NCBI RefSeq assembly: GCF_025642155.1
Contig: NZ_CP106798.1
Location: 2,604,001-2,668,000, forward strand
From: Streptomyces sp. HUAS 15-9
Lineage (GTDB): Bacteria; Actinomycetota; Actinomycetes; Streptomycetales; Streptomycetaceae
Length of the DNA: 64,000 nt
Direction of reading: 5' to 3'
Positions 9,152 through 17,621 of this stretch are shown here, piece after piece. Numbering within the stretch: position 1 is the stretch's first letter; the number at the start of each line of letters is the position of its first letter. Under the pieces are notes generated by a model, which was not told where the DNA came from, did no database searches, and was given only the letters and a program-made list of their open reading frames with translations. The translations under genes and the position numbers were made by a program.

Positions 9152-12100
9152 TCAGCCCTCGCCGACCAGGACGAAGGCCGCCCAATGGGAAGGCCGTTCG
9201 GCGTACGTGGCGCGAGCCCGGCGCAGACCCACGGACGCGGCGAACCTGTTGAGTTCGACTGTGTCGGCGTCACGCAGCCAGGACTGGGCACGGGCCAGTG
9301 CCACCGCGGGCGGCATCGGCGGCTCGTGCTGTTCCGGCGCGCCGAGCAGGTGGTAGGCGTAGAACCTGGCGATCAGCAACGCCGTGGAGCGGTCGTTGAC
9401 CTCCCACAGGCTTCCGACGACGCCGGCCGCTCCGGACTGCACCAGCCCGGCGGGCAGGCCGATGGCCTCGTCGGGCAGGCGCGTCATGTCGGTCACCGCC
9501 GTCCGGCAGGCGGAGGCCACGACGAGCCGGATGCCGGCGAGGGCCTGGCCGTCCAGCAGTTCACGAAGGGTGAGGCGGTCGCCGTCGGCGAGTTCCAGAC
9601 TGGATGCGACCGGGTCGGCGGAATCGTAATAGCCGTGCCCGGCGAAGTGCAGATGGGTCGCGGCCGGAAGCGCCTGAAGCAGGTTCTCCTTCGTGGCGTC
9701 GGCCCCGGTCAGCGTCCGACCGGGGTCGGTGAACAGCCCGCGCACCGCGTCGAGTTCGGGTCCGGCCCAGGGAAGCGGTGGTTCGCACGGATGGGGCTCG
9801 GCGACTCCCAGCAGCCGGGGCGTGCGGTACGGATGCTCGGTGGCCGTGGTCCGGGCGGCGATGAGCACGCGCGCGGAGGGTGTGTACGACACGGCGACGT
9901 CGTCGAACAGGCAGCGCGTCGTTTCTTCCACCGGAACTTCCACTGGAATACGGGCGGCGTGGACGGGCAGGACGCCGAGGATGCCGGTGGTCACCAGGAC
10001 GACACGGCTGACGTCCAGGGAGCGCAGGCGCTTCGCCAGCGGAGCCATCAGCCGGGTGCCCAGCAGGTCGAGCAACGGCCGTAGGTCCTCGTCCTCCTCC
10101 AGCGACGGGTGTGCGGCGAGCGCAAGGAGCAACTCCGGTTCGGACAGCGGTGCTTGTACGACGTCGATACGGATTCCGGGTTCCTCCGGCAGCCCCTGGA
10201 CGAGGAGGGCCACACTGCCGTGTCGTGCCGTGATGAGGTAGACCAGCGGAGGTCCGTCGGCCACGGCCCGGCGCACGGCCGCCATCGGCGCCGATCGCAG
10301 GAAGTCGTGGAAGCCGGGCAGGGCCCGGACGGCTTCGGTGGCGGCGGTGAGCTGCGCCTGCGCATCCGTCATCGCGGCGCGCAGGCGGCGCGGGGCGCCG
10401 GACTCGGCCGTGCCCCGGTCGGCACGCCGGCGGGCCTCCACCGTCCGAACGCGCCGCACGGCTGAGCGGAAGTCGGCCACGACGTCGGGGTGTTCCCGGC
10501 CCAGGACGTCCAGTTCGACGCGGTCGCGCTGCAGTCTGTCGCCCAGGTCCCGGGCCCGGCTCTGCTCCATGACGGCGACCGCGCGCTCCGGGCGCCCGGC
10601 ACGGACCAGGGCGTGGGCGGCCTCTCGGGGAAGGTCGGCGGTCTGGACGAGTTCTGCCTCCTTGCCGCCGGGCAGCACGGTGATCCGGTAGAGGTTCTCA
10701 GCCGCTTCGAGAGCCCGCTCGTAGGCGTCGGCCGCCGCGGGCCAGGCCCCGGTCTCGGCGTGCGCGTCGCCCAGCAGGCCCCAGGCGCGCCGGGCGTGGT
10801 CGGGCGCGCTCGCCGACGGGACGAACGACACGACCTCGGTGAGGAGCCCCACCGCCCTGGCGACCCGGTCGCCCCTGCCCTCGGGGCTGAGAGAGGTCAG
10901 CCAGGCCCTGGCCAGCTCGGTGGCGGACTCGGCCCACTCCAGGGGCACCGTGTCCGGTGTGCGTGTCTCGAGGCTGCTTTCCAGCAGTTGGACGGCTCGC
11001 TCGGTGTCGGGCCGGTCCCCGCGGCGCAGGGTGGCGGCCAGGTTGTAGCGGGCGCGTGCCGCTTCGTGGTGGTCGCCGTGCGCTTCGTACGTCTCCAGCG
11101 CCGTCGTGTGGAGCAGGATCGCGGTGTCGAGTTCCTCGGCCGTGACCTCGCGGCGCTGGACGAGGGTGTTGGCCAGGTTGTCCGCGATGGAGGCGTGCAT
11201 GAGGGGGTCCTCGTCCGCGGGGGCCAGTTCGAGGCCGCGTCGGTACCACGCGACCGCCTCGTCGAGGGCGGCCGAGCCGCTGCGGACGGCGGTGTTGGCC
11301 AGGGCGTCGGCGATGGCGGTGGCGGCGTTCGCCATGTCGAGCGGGAGCCGTGACTCCTCGTAGAGCGCGAAGGCCTGCTGCGCGTGGTGCAGGGCCGTAC
11401 TTTGGTTGGCATCGTGGTCGCCCTGGAGCCGCATCCGGTAGCAGCGGCTCAGGTTGACCAGCGCGTGGGCGCGTGCGGGGCCGCTGAGTTCAGGCATCCG
11501 TACTGCTTGTTCGAGGTGGCGCCGGCCGAGTTCCAGTGCGTCGGGGTCCGCGGCGAGCGCCGGTTCGGACAGGACGAGACCGATGTTGCTCTGCGCGATC
11601 GCCCAACGGTCCGGGAAGTCCTCCCGGGTGAACACGGTCAAGGCTGCGAGGTGGCGGTGCAGCGCACGGCGCAGGTTGCGGGTCCGGTCGGCCGGGCACT
11701 CCCAGTAGGCGTTTGCCAGGTTGGCGACGGTCGCCGCCCACTCCACGGGGCTGGTGGAACGGCGGAAGAAGGTGAGGGCGCCGCGGAGGGCACGCTGTGC
11801 CTGTGCGATGTTCTCGGCCTTGTTCCCACGCGGGCGGGAGCGCCAGGCCGATCCCAGGAAGGCCTGGACCACGGCCCACTTGTCCCGGCTCTCCGGCCGG
11901 TTCAGCAGCCGGGCCGCCTGCTCGGCGAGCCGGATCGACTGGTCGTGGCCCTCGGGGTCACCGCCGGAGCTCGTGGCGTACAGCTGGGCGAGTTCGGCGA
12001 GGAGGAGTCCGTGTGCTCCTGGATGGCGGTCGGCGGGGACGAGTGCGAGCGCCTCGGTGAGCAGGGCGCCGCGCCGGTCGGGGCGGTCCGTGAGCAGCCT

Positions 12101-13363
12101 CTGCCGCAGCGGTTCGGACAGGCCGGACGGCAGCGGCTCGGCGTTGTCCCCGGCGACCCTGCACAGCTCCGCCCAGTCGATCCGGCACCACTCGGCCAGA
12201 GCGCCGTCGGGCAGGGCCGCGAGGTGATCCAGTGCCGCGTCCAGACGGCCTTCTCCGGCCCGCCCGCCCGTCGCGTCCGGAACAGGCCGGACCGCGTCCG
12301 GAACCGAGCCGATCGCGTCCCGCCGGTTGACGAGCATCTGCAGCGCCAGCCCGCCGAGCAGTGCGGGATGACCCGTGACGGCCGCGTCCCGTTCCTCCTT
12401 CGTCTCGGCGGTGAGCAGAGCGGCCACGGCCTCCTCCGCCTCCAGGACGGCGTGGAGCTCCTCCATTTCGCGGGCGGGCGCACCGGTGGCGCGTGTCCTG
12501 TCCAGGGCTTCGCGTGCGGCGGCCCGCGCGGCGGGTGTGTCTCCGCGCCGCCGGTGCAGACGTGCGGCGGTGTGCAGCGCCTCTGCCGCGTCGGGGGCGG
12601 CGCCGTCGGCGTCGAACATCTCGACGGCGACCCGGAGGGTGCGCAGTGCCTCCTCGTCGGCGCCCGCCTCGGCCTGGGCCGCCGCGACGAGCCGCAGGGA
12701 CCGCGCCTCGTTCAGCCGGTCGCCCATGGCGTGGAAGAGGCGCCGGGCGCGGGCCGAGTAGTCGGCCGCCTGGTCCGGGTCGCCGAGCGCGTGCAGAAGC
12801 GGAGCCAGATCACCCGACGTCCGGGCCTCGCCGCGCGGATGGCGGGCGGTGCGGTAGGCCAGCGCCGCCTGCTGCAGCAGGGCCGCGGCCCGGGCCAGGT
12901 CACCACGGCGGTGGTGGAGTTGTCCGAGGTGGGCCAGTGCCGAGGCACGGACCGGCTGGTCGTCCAGGTCGGTGGCGAGGTCGGCGACCTCCTGGAACAC
13001 CGGCTCGGCGTCGGCGTCCCGTCCCTGGTGCTGCAGCGCGACCCCCAGGCTCTGGAGCAGGTCCATACGCACCGGGTCGGTTCCGAGGCGCGCCGCGCCC
13101 GCGAGGCCGAGACGGCTGGTCGTCTCCAGAGCGGCCCAGTCCTGTACGGCGATCAGGAAGTGCACCAGATGCTGTGCCAGTGCGACGGTCCGCTCGTCGT
13201 CTCCCGCGTCGGCCGACGACTCCAGCCGCTCCGACAGCGCTGCTCCGGCGGACGAGAACCAGGCAAGGGCGGTACCGCGCGCCTGTCCGTCCTGTGCGGC
13301 GGAGCCGGTCAGCATGCCCGCCATCTCGGCGAGCAGGTCCGGCTCCCCGGTGTCCATGCTCAT
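9152..13363 (-). CDS. TPR-CHAT caspase-like protease C
   Basis: At 1403 residues this is the largest protein in the window and the first gene of the minus-strand conflict operon. ATG 13363 has GGGGGAGGGG just upstream; a second ATG two codons later is possible. About residues 30-950 are TPR-like helical hairpins (for example ALAHLGQLHHRRGDLARAA). The C-terminal CHAT domain has His1243 (LHFAGHGYYDSADP) and Cys1286 (RLVVASACRTAVTD), then LPDEAIGLPAGLVQSGAAGVVGSLWEV, so both catalytic residues and the usual HG are present. It is transcribed away from the CATRA genes across a 136-bp gap. TPR arrays in such proteins normally sense a partner; here the CATRA protein is the obvious candidate (inference). 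Confidence 0.9.
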   Translation of the reverse strand: MSMDTGEPDLLAEMAGMLTGSAAQDGQARGTALAWFSSAGAALSERLESSADAGDDERTVALAQHLVHFLIAVQDWAALETTSRLGLAGAARLGTDPVRMDLLQSLGVALQHQGRDADAEPVFQEVADLATDLDDQPVRASALAHLGQLHHRRGDLARAAALLQQAALAYRTARHPRGEARTSGDLAPLLHALGDPDQAADYSARARRLFHAMGDRLNEARSLRLVAAAQAEAGADEEALRTLRVAVEMFDADGAAPDAAEALHTAARLHRRRGDTPAARAAAREALDRTRATGAPAREMEELHAVLEAEEAVAALLTAETKEERDAAVTGHPALLGGLALQMLVNRRDAIGSVPDAVRPVPDATGGRAGEGRLDAALDHLAALPDGALAEWCRIDWAELCRVAGDNAEPLPSGLSEPLRQRLLTDRPDRRGALLTEALALVPADRHPGAHGLLLAELAQLYATSSGGDPEGHDQSIRLAEQAARLLNRPESRDKWAVVQAFLGSAWRSRPRGNKAENIAQAQRALRGALTFFRRSTSPVEWAATVANLANAYWECPADRTRNLRRALHRHLAALTVFTREDFPDRWAIAQSNIGLVLSEPALAADPDALELGRRHLEQAVRMPELSGPARAHALVNLSRCYRMRLQGDHDANQSTALHHAQQAFALYEESRLPLDMANAATAIADALANTAVRSGSAALDEAVAWYRRGLELAPADEDPLMHASIADNLANTLVQRREVTAEELDTAILLHTTALETYEAHGDHHEAARARYNLAATLRRGDRPDTERAVQLLESSLETRTPDTVPLEWAESATELARAWLTSLSPEGRGDRVARAVGLLTEVVSFVPSASAPDHARRAWGLLGDAHAETGAWPAAADAYERALEAAENLYRITVLPGGKEAELVQTADLPREAAHALVRAGRPERAVAVMEQSRARDLGDRLQRDRVELDVLGREHPDVVADFRSAVRRVRTVEARRRADRGTAESGAPRRLRAAMTDAQAQLTAATEAVRALPGFHDFLRSAPMAAVRRAVADGPPLVYLITARHGSVALLVQGLPEEPGIRIDVVQAPLSEPELLLALAAHPSLEEDEDLRPLLDLLGTRLMAPLAKRLRSLDVSRVVLVTTGILGVLPVHAARIPVEVPVEETTRCLFDDVAVSYTPSARVLIAARTTATEHPYRTPRLLGVAEPHPCEPPLPWAGPELDAVRGLFTDPGRTLTGADATKENLLQALPAATHLHFAGHGYYDSADPVASSLELADGDRLTLRELLDGQALAGIRLVVASACRTAVTDMTRLPDEAIGLPAGLVQSGAAGVVGSLWEVNDRSTALLIARFYAYHLLGAPEQHEPPMPPAVALARAQSWLRDADTVELNRFAASVGLRRARATYAERPSHWAAFVLVGEG

Positions 13364-13499
13364 ACCCCTCCCCCGGGTAGGCGATCACCGTCGCCCCGCT
13401 GTCCGGATCCACGTGGGGGAACCGGAGCGGCGGCTCGGACGTATAGATCTGTGTCGCGACGGATACGCTAAGTGAAGAGTACGGGGTCGAGGGGGATCG
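13364..13499. promoter_or_regulatory. divergent promoter region of the conflict island
   Basis: These 136 bp separate the ATG of protease C (minus) from the GTG of the CATRA-associated gene (plus) and must carry both promoters. The plus-strand gene has a clear ribosome site (GAGGGGGATCG before GTG 13500). TATAGA-like (13442) and TACGCT-like (13464) hexamers are possible -10 elements, but neither has a convincing -35, so no start point is assigned. A shared spacer would let one event control the proteases and the CATRA/PycTM genes together. Confidence 0.45.
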
Positions 13500-13877
13500 G
13501 TGACGGGTCGGCAGACGATCGACGACGAGACGCGAACCGACGTGTTGGAGGTGCTGGGCGATCTGCTCGAATGGAGGCTCTCGCCCCAGCGTTGGGACCG
13601 GGTGCAGGCCCTTGTGGACGAGCTCGCCGAAGCGCTGGCGGCCGGTGACGGCGACGGTGTACGCGACGTCACCTCCGAACTCGAGCTGTCCGGGCCGGTG
13701 CGGATCACCAGGATCGGTGCCGACCCGGTGATCCCGGCCCCGCCGCACACCCGGGACCAGGCGAATCATCTGGTCCACTCGCTCGGTGGCCCGCCGCCGC
13801 AGGGCGCCGAGCCCGGCGTAGGCACCGTCACCCGGGGAGGTGGCGATGACGACGGACCTGGCCAGGTCGCCGATTGA
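13500..13877 (+). CDS. CATRA system-associated small protein
   Basis: A 125-residue protein from GTG 13500, preceded by GAGGGGG. The core (TDVLEVLGDLLEWRLSPQRW, then DRVQALVDELAEALAAGD, VTSELELSGPVRITRIG and DQANHLVHSLGG) matches my recollection of the short protein that accompanies CATRA conflict systems. These were predicted computationally in multicellular bacteria as CHAT/caspase- and TPR-linked loci. The tail after about residue 100 is Gly/Pro-rich. Its last 32 bp overlap the start of the next gene, so the two are translationally coupled. No biochemical activity is known for the family. Confidence 0.65.
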   Translation: MTGRQTIDDETRTDVLEVLGDLLEWRLSPQRWDRVQALVDELAEALAAGDGDGVRDVTSELELSGPVRITRIGADPVIPAPPHTRDQANHLVHSLGGPPPQGAEPGVGTVTRGGGDDDGPGQVAD

Positions 13878-15654
13878 TCAGGAGCTCGTCGTCCATCTCT
13901 ATACGGCGCTTGACGGACCGTATGCCCCGCAGGGGTACGAGCAGATACGCCGCATCTGGGAGCGCTGCCGGGACGAGCTCGGCATGGACCAGCCGATCGC
14001 CGGCACGGGCCTGCCGACCGCGCTGCCGCCCGATCCCAGAACCCTCGTTCCGGGAAGGCCCGCGGCCGCTCAGGAGCTCCCGACGGCGGACTTCCAGGCG
14101 GTGGTGCGGCGCGAGCACGACGTGGTCAACCTGTCGGTCGCTCTGGCGGCGCCGCTCGGGTCTGCCTCCAGACGCCTGCGCATCGGCTCGGCCTCGCCTC
14201 CCGGCTGGGTGGAGTTCGATCGGTGGTGGGCCGGGCTGACCGCCGACGGCACCGAGGCGCTGCTGGGCGAGACGCGTGTGTACCAGGCGAAGTTCGTCGG
14301 TGCGGACATCCCGCCGCTCGACCTCGCGGCCGCCGAGGTCCGCAGGGCTCTTCCCGACGGCGACAACGCTCCCTACTGGTGGCAGCGGGGCTGGACCACC
14401 GAGCAGGGCTTCGCCGTGTGGGAGCTCTCGCCGGACGACACCGGGCCCGGGCGGCGCATCGTCGTACTGGCCCCGCAGGACCAGGACGCACAGCTCAGCG
14501 CCTGGACGTGGAGCCAGGGGCAACCCGACATGCCACCCCTGTGCCGCTACTCCCTGCACGCGGCGAAGCTGCGCTACCAGGCCCGGGTCCGGGGCGACGG
14601 AGAGGTGATCGGCACCCTGATCCGGCGGGTCGTCGAACGTACCGAGCAGCTGCCCGAGTTGGCCCGTCGGCACCCGGCCGACGCCCCCGCCGAACTCGGT
14701 GCGCTGCGCGACGACGAGGCTCGACTCGCCCTGGTCCACGCCAATGTGCGGGACATGCTGCAGACCGTGCGCATAGCGGTCGACAACATGACCAAGGACC
14801 GGGCCGGCCTCTTCCCCACCGACCGGGAACTCGCCGAGTGGCTCCCCCGTCAACTCGGCAACGACGCCGACTATCTGACGAGCGCCCGCCTGCGCGCCGA
14901 GGATCTGCGCCGCCTGCTCGGCCCCGTACCCGACGCGGCCGGCCCTCAGCCGGGCGCCGATACCCAGCGGAGACCGTCTCAGCCGAGCGGCGATACCCAA
15001 CGGGGGCCGTCTCAGCCGGGCGGCGGTTCCGTCCGCTCGTCCGCGACGCCCGACGAGCCCCGCTCCGCCCGCTCCCCCGCTGATGGCGCCTTGGGGCCCG
15101 TCGGACTCCGTATGGGGTTCGCCGTGGACATCGAGGGATACAGCCGCCGCACGTCCCCGGAACAGAGCGACCTGCAATTCCGGCTCGCCCACCTCGTCCG
15201 GCAGGTCCTCGGAGGTCTGGGCATCTCCCTGGAGGAGACCGACCACCAGGGCACCGGAGACGGGATGAACATCTTCCTCCCGGACAAGACGGAACTGCAC
15301 CGGGCACTGCCGCACGTACTGCGTTCCTGGCAGGACCAACTCGGCGCCGACAACCGCCGTTTCCGCGACCGGATGCGCCTGCGCCTGGCCACCGTCGTGG
15401 GACCGGTCGGAATCGGCGCCCTCGGCTACTCGGGCAGCGGCATCATCAAGGTCAGCCGCATGCTCGACAGCGCGGTCCTGCGCACCGCTCTCCGGAACAA
15501 TCCGCAGGTCGACTTCGCCGCCCTGGTCTCCGACCCGCTCTACGAGTACGTCGTCGGGGAGGGCTATCCGGGGCTGGACCCGGAGCAGTTCCGGCGTGTG
15601 CGCGCCGAGTTCAAGGAGTACGAGGCACAGGCGTGGCTGTGGCTTCCCGCCTGA
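13846..15654 (+). CDS. CATRA protein fused to a class III nucleotide-cyclase-like domain
   Basis: A 602-residue protein from ATG 13846, preceded by GGGGAGG five bases upstream. Residues 1 to about 365 match the CATRA conflict-system caspase/TPR-associated family as I recall it (DQELVVHLYTALDGPYAPQG, REHDVVNLSVALAAP, IGSASPPGWVEFDRWW, LLGETRVYQAKF). A Pro/Gly/Gln linker (about 366-420) leads to a class III cyclase-like domain: DIEGYS at 428-433 and GTGDG with Asp472 supply the two metal-binding Asp positions, and an Arg is kept in GIIKVSRML. The Asn normally four residues before that Arg is Ile, so catalysis is uncertain. Standing next to a PycTM gene, it resembles the cyclase partner of a Pycsar system merged with a CATRA sensor. 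The functional link is inference. Confidence 0.7.
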   Translation: MTTDLARSPIDQELVVHLYTALDGPYAPQGYEQIRRIWERCRDELGMDQPIAGTGLPTALPPDPRTLVPGRPAAAQELPTADFQAVVRREHDVVNLSVALAAPLGSASRRLRIGSASPPGWVEFDRWWAGLTADGTEALLGETRVYQAKFVGADIPPLDLAAAEVRRALPDGDNAPYWWQRGWTTEQGFAVWELSPDDTGPGRRIVVLAPQDQDAQLSAWTWSQGQPDMPPLCRYSLHAAKLRYQARVRGDGEVIGTLIRRVVERTEQLPELARRHPADAPAELGALRDDEARLALVHANVRDMLQTVRIAVDNMTKDRAGLFPTDRELAEWLPRQLGNDADYLTSARLRAEDLRRLLGPVPDAAGPQPGADTQRRPSQPSGDTQRGPSQPGGGSVRSSATPDEPRSARSPADGALGPVGLRMGFAVDIEGYSRRTSPEQSDLQFRLAHLVRQVLGGLGISLEETDHQGTGDGMNIFLPDKTELHRALPHVLRSWQDQLGADNRRFRDRMRLRLATVVGPVGIGALGYSGSGIIKVSRMLDSAVLRTALRNNPQVDFAALVSDPLYEYVVGEGYPGLDPEQFRRVRAEFKEYEAQAWLWLPA

Positions 15655-15689
15655 CGCCGGAAGTATCACCGAGGAACGAAGGGACCCCT

Positions 15690-16271
15690 ATGGTGCCCAG
15701 AACGCGACGTCGGCCGACGTCCATACCGCGGATACACCCGCCGCAGTCGTCCGGCGTGGACAACGCCTGGCGAACGCTCCAGATCGTCACCGACTGGATC
15801 AAGCACGCCGAAGCCAAGGCGGCGGTGACGCTCACCGCGGCGGGAGTCATCGGAGGCATCCTGTACAGCCTGGTCACCACCACATCCCCGCGCAACCTCC
15901 CCTTCGACCTCGCCGCATCCCTGGGCGCTGCGCTGACCGCGGGCTCGGCGATGGCCGCCGGCCTGGTCCTGCGCCCGCGCAGGAAGACCAACGGGAACAA
16001 CGGGAACAACGAGCAGCCACCCAACCTGCTGTTCTTCGAACACATCGCCCGCGCCTACCGCTCCCCCGAGGACGGCTACACCCAAGCGCTCTCACGCCTC
16101 CTGGCCGACGACAGAAAACTGACCACCGCCGTCGCCGAACAGATCTGGGCCAACGCGCACGTCGCCCGCCAGAAGTACTTCTGGAGCAGTATCGGCACCG
16201 TCCTGCTCCTGTACGCCTTCGCGTCCGTACTCCTGACCGCGACCCTCGGCGTACTCGGCGACGCGACGTAA
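15690..16271 (+). CDS. PycTM-type (Pycsar effector family) membrane protein
   Basis: A 193-residue protein from ATG 15690, with GAAGGG upstream. After a basic Pro-rich N-terminus comes NAWRTLQIVTDWIKHAEAKA, the hallmark entry to the PycTM/DUF5706 domain. Two hydrophobic segments follow (VTLTAAGVIGGILYSLV and LAASLGAALTAGSAMAAGLV), then a cytoplasmic helical part, the family motif AEQIWANAHVARQKYF, and a last membrane helix (IGTVLLLYAFASVLL). In Pycsar antiphage systems such proteins bind cyclic pyrimidine nucleotides and damage the membrane. It follows the CATRA-cyclase gene by 35 bp and is the likely executioner. The family assignment is good; nucleotide activation here is inferred. Confidence 0.75.
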   Translation: MVPRTRRRPTSIPRIHPPQSSGVDNAWRTLQIVTDWIKHAEAKAAVTLTAAGVIGGILYSLVTTTSPRNLPFDLAASLGAALTAGSAMAAGLVLRPRRKTNGNNGNNEQPPNLLFFEHIARAYRSPEDGYTQALSRLLADDRKLTTAVAEQIWANAHVARQKYFWSSIGTVLLLYAFASVLLTATLGVLGDAT

Positions 16272-16299
16272 GCAACCGCGGCGTGAGCAACGAGGAGCG

Positions 16300-16715
16300 G
16301 CAGACGAGTCGGGCTGTACGCCGGGTTCTGTTCCCCGGGTTCCTCGCGGAGCCCGGGGCGACGGCCATCCATCTAGGGCCGGCGTTGCCGTCGGCCTCGT
16401 GCGGTCTACCCGCGGACTCGGGCGGGCAGCCCTCGAACGTCCGCGCAGAGCCGCCTTTTACAGCCGCTCCTTTTGACCTTGCTCCGGGTGGGGTTTACCT
16501 AGCTGCCCAGGTCACCCTGGGCACTGGTGGTCTCTTACACCGCCGTTTCACCCTTACCGAGGACCGAGGTCCCCGGCGGTTTGTTTTCTGTGGCACTGTC
16601 CCGTGGGTCGCCCCAGGTGGCCGTTAGCCACCACCCTGCCCTGCGGAGCCCGGACGTTCCTCGGGAAGCCCCCTAGGGGGACTCCACGCGGCCGTCCGCC
16701 CGGCTCGTCTGCCGT
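16300..16715 (-). ncRNA. rnpB: RNase P RNA, bacterial type A
   Basis: Read on the minus strand, the sequence contains the conserved RNase P blocks GAGGAACGTCCGGGCTCC near the 5' end, GGTAAGGGTGAAACGGCGG, and GGTAAACCCCACCCGGAGCA in the core. The 5' end (GCAGACGAGCCGGG) pairs with the 3' end (CCCGACTCGTCTGC) to form P1, which sets the boundaries at about 16300 and 16715. The product is the catalytic RNA that matures tRNA 5' ends. Its first 43 bp overlap the 3' end of the upstream DMT transporter gene on the same strand, and its 3' end lies 29 bp from the PycTM stop. Confidence 0.95.
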
Positions 16716-17602
16716 GTGGACCATGTTAGCGGGCGTGCCGGCCTCTTCGGCGCCGCGGCCGTGGCCAGGACCGATCCCGCCAGGATCAGGGTGAAGGCCA
16801 CGATGATGCCGGCCGTCAGGGGCTCGTCCAGGAACAGGGCGCCCGCCGCCACCGCGACCGCCGGATTGACGTACGTGATCACCGTGGCCCGGGTCGGGCC
16901 CGCCTCCTTGATCAGTTCGAGGAAGGCCACGAAGGCGACCGCCGTGCAGATGACACCGAGGCCCGCGAGGGCGGCCAGGACCTGGGTGGAGGGGACCTCG
17001 GAGGGCCAGGTGGCCGCGGCGGCGGGGGCGTAGACCAGGGCGGCCAGCGCCAGGCAGGGGGCCGTGAGCTGGAGGGTCGGGACGTCCTTGAGGCGGCGTG
17101 CGGCTATCAGGGGTGCCGTCGCGTAGCCCAGCACCGTCAGGAACACCTCTCCGAGTGAGCGCGCGTCGCCGCCTGTGAGGTGGGGGATCGTGAGCACCGC
17201 GACGCCCGCGAGGCCGAGGCCCAGGCCGGTCACCCGGCGGATGCCCAGCCGTTCCGTCTCACCGAAGAAGCGGGCCAGGACGACGCCGACGATCGGGACG
17301 CCCGCGATCAGCAGGCCCGCCGTGGAGCTGGACAGATGCCGTTCCGCGTCGGTGAGGGTGAACCAGGGGCCCATGATCTCGATGCACGCGAAGGCCAGCA
17401 TGGGGCGCCAGTGGGCGCGGACGGTCCTGGTCAGGCCCCCCTGGCGCAGCGCGAAGGGGAGCAGGAGCAGCGCGCCCAGCGCACAGCGCGTGAAGACCAC
17501 CATCGACGGGGACACCGCGTCCACCGCCACCTTGATCATCAGATAGGGGATGCCCCAGACCACTCCCATCAGGGAGAACAGGAACCAGCCGCGTGCAGTC
17601 AT
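16673..17602 (-). CDS. EamA/DMT-superfamily permease
   Basis: A 309-residue integral membrane protein with ten hydrophobic segments in two EamA halves (WGIPYLMIKVAVDAVSPS and VITYVNPAVAVAAGALFLDE are typical). It is probably an exporter of amino acids or other metabolites; the substrate cannot be told. It starts at ATG 17602, 19 bp after the AraC-family gene on the same strand, so the two probably form an operon. Its C-terminal tail (about the last 14 codons) lies within the 5' end of rnpB, which explains why that tail is basic and unlike a transporter. Confidence 0.85.
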   Translation of the reverse strand: MTARGWFLFSLMGVVWGIPYLMIKVAVDAVSPSMVVFTRCALGALLLLPFALRQGGLTRTVRAHWRPMLAFACIEIMGPWFTLTDAERHLSSSTAGLLIAGVPIVGVVLARFFGETERLGIRRVTGLGLGLAGVAVLTIPHLTGGDARSLGEVFLTVLGYATAPLIAARRLKDVPTLQLTAPCLALAALVYAPAAAATWPSEVPSTQVLAALAGLGVICTAVAFVAFLELIKEAGPTRATVITYVNPAVAVAAGALFLDEPLTAGIIVAFTLILAGSVLATAAAPKRPARPLTWSTRQTSRADGRVESP

Positions 17603-17621
17603 ACGGCGAGTTTCAGCCGTC

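Noticed and set aside
2050..13363. CHAT genes as ordinary TPR regulators of antibiotic biosynthesis
   Set aside because: Intact His-Cys dyads and linkage to CATRA and PycTM-type genes argue for proteases of a conflict system instead.
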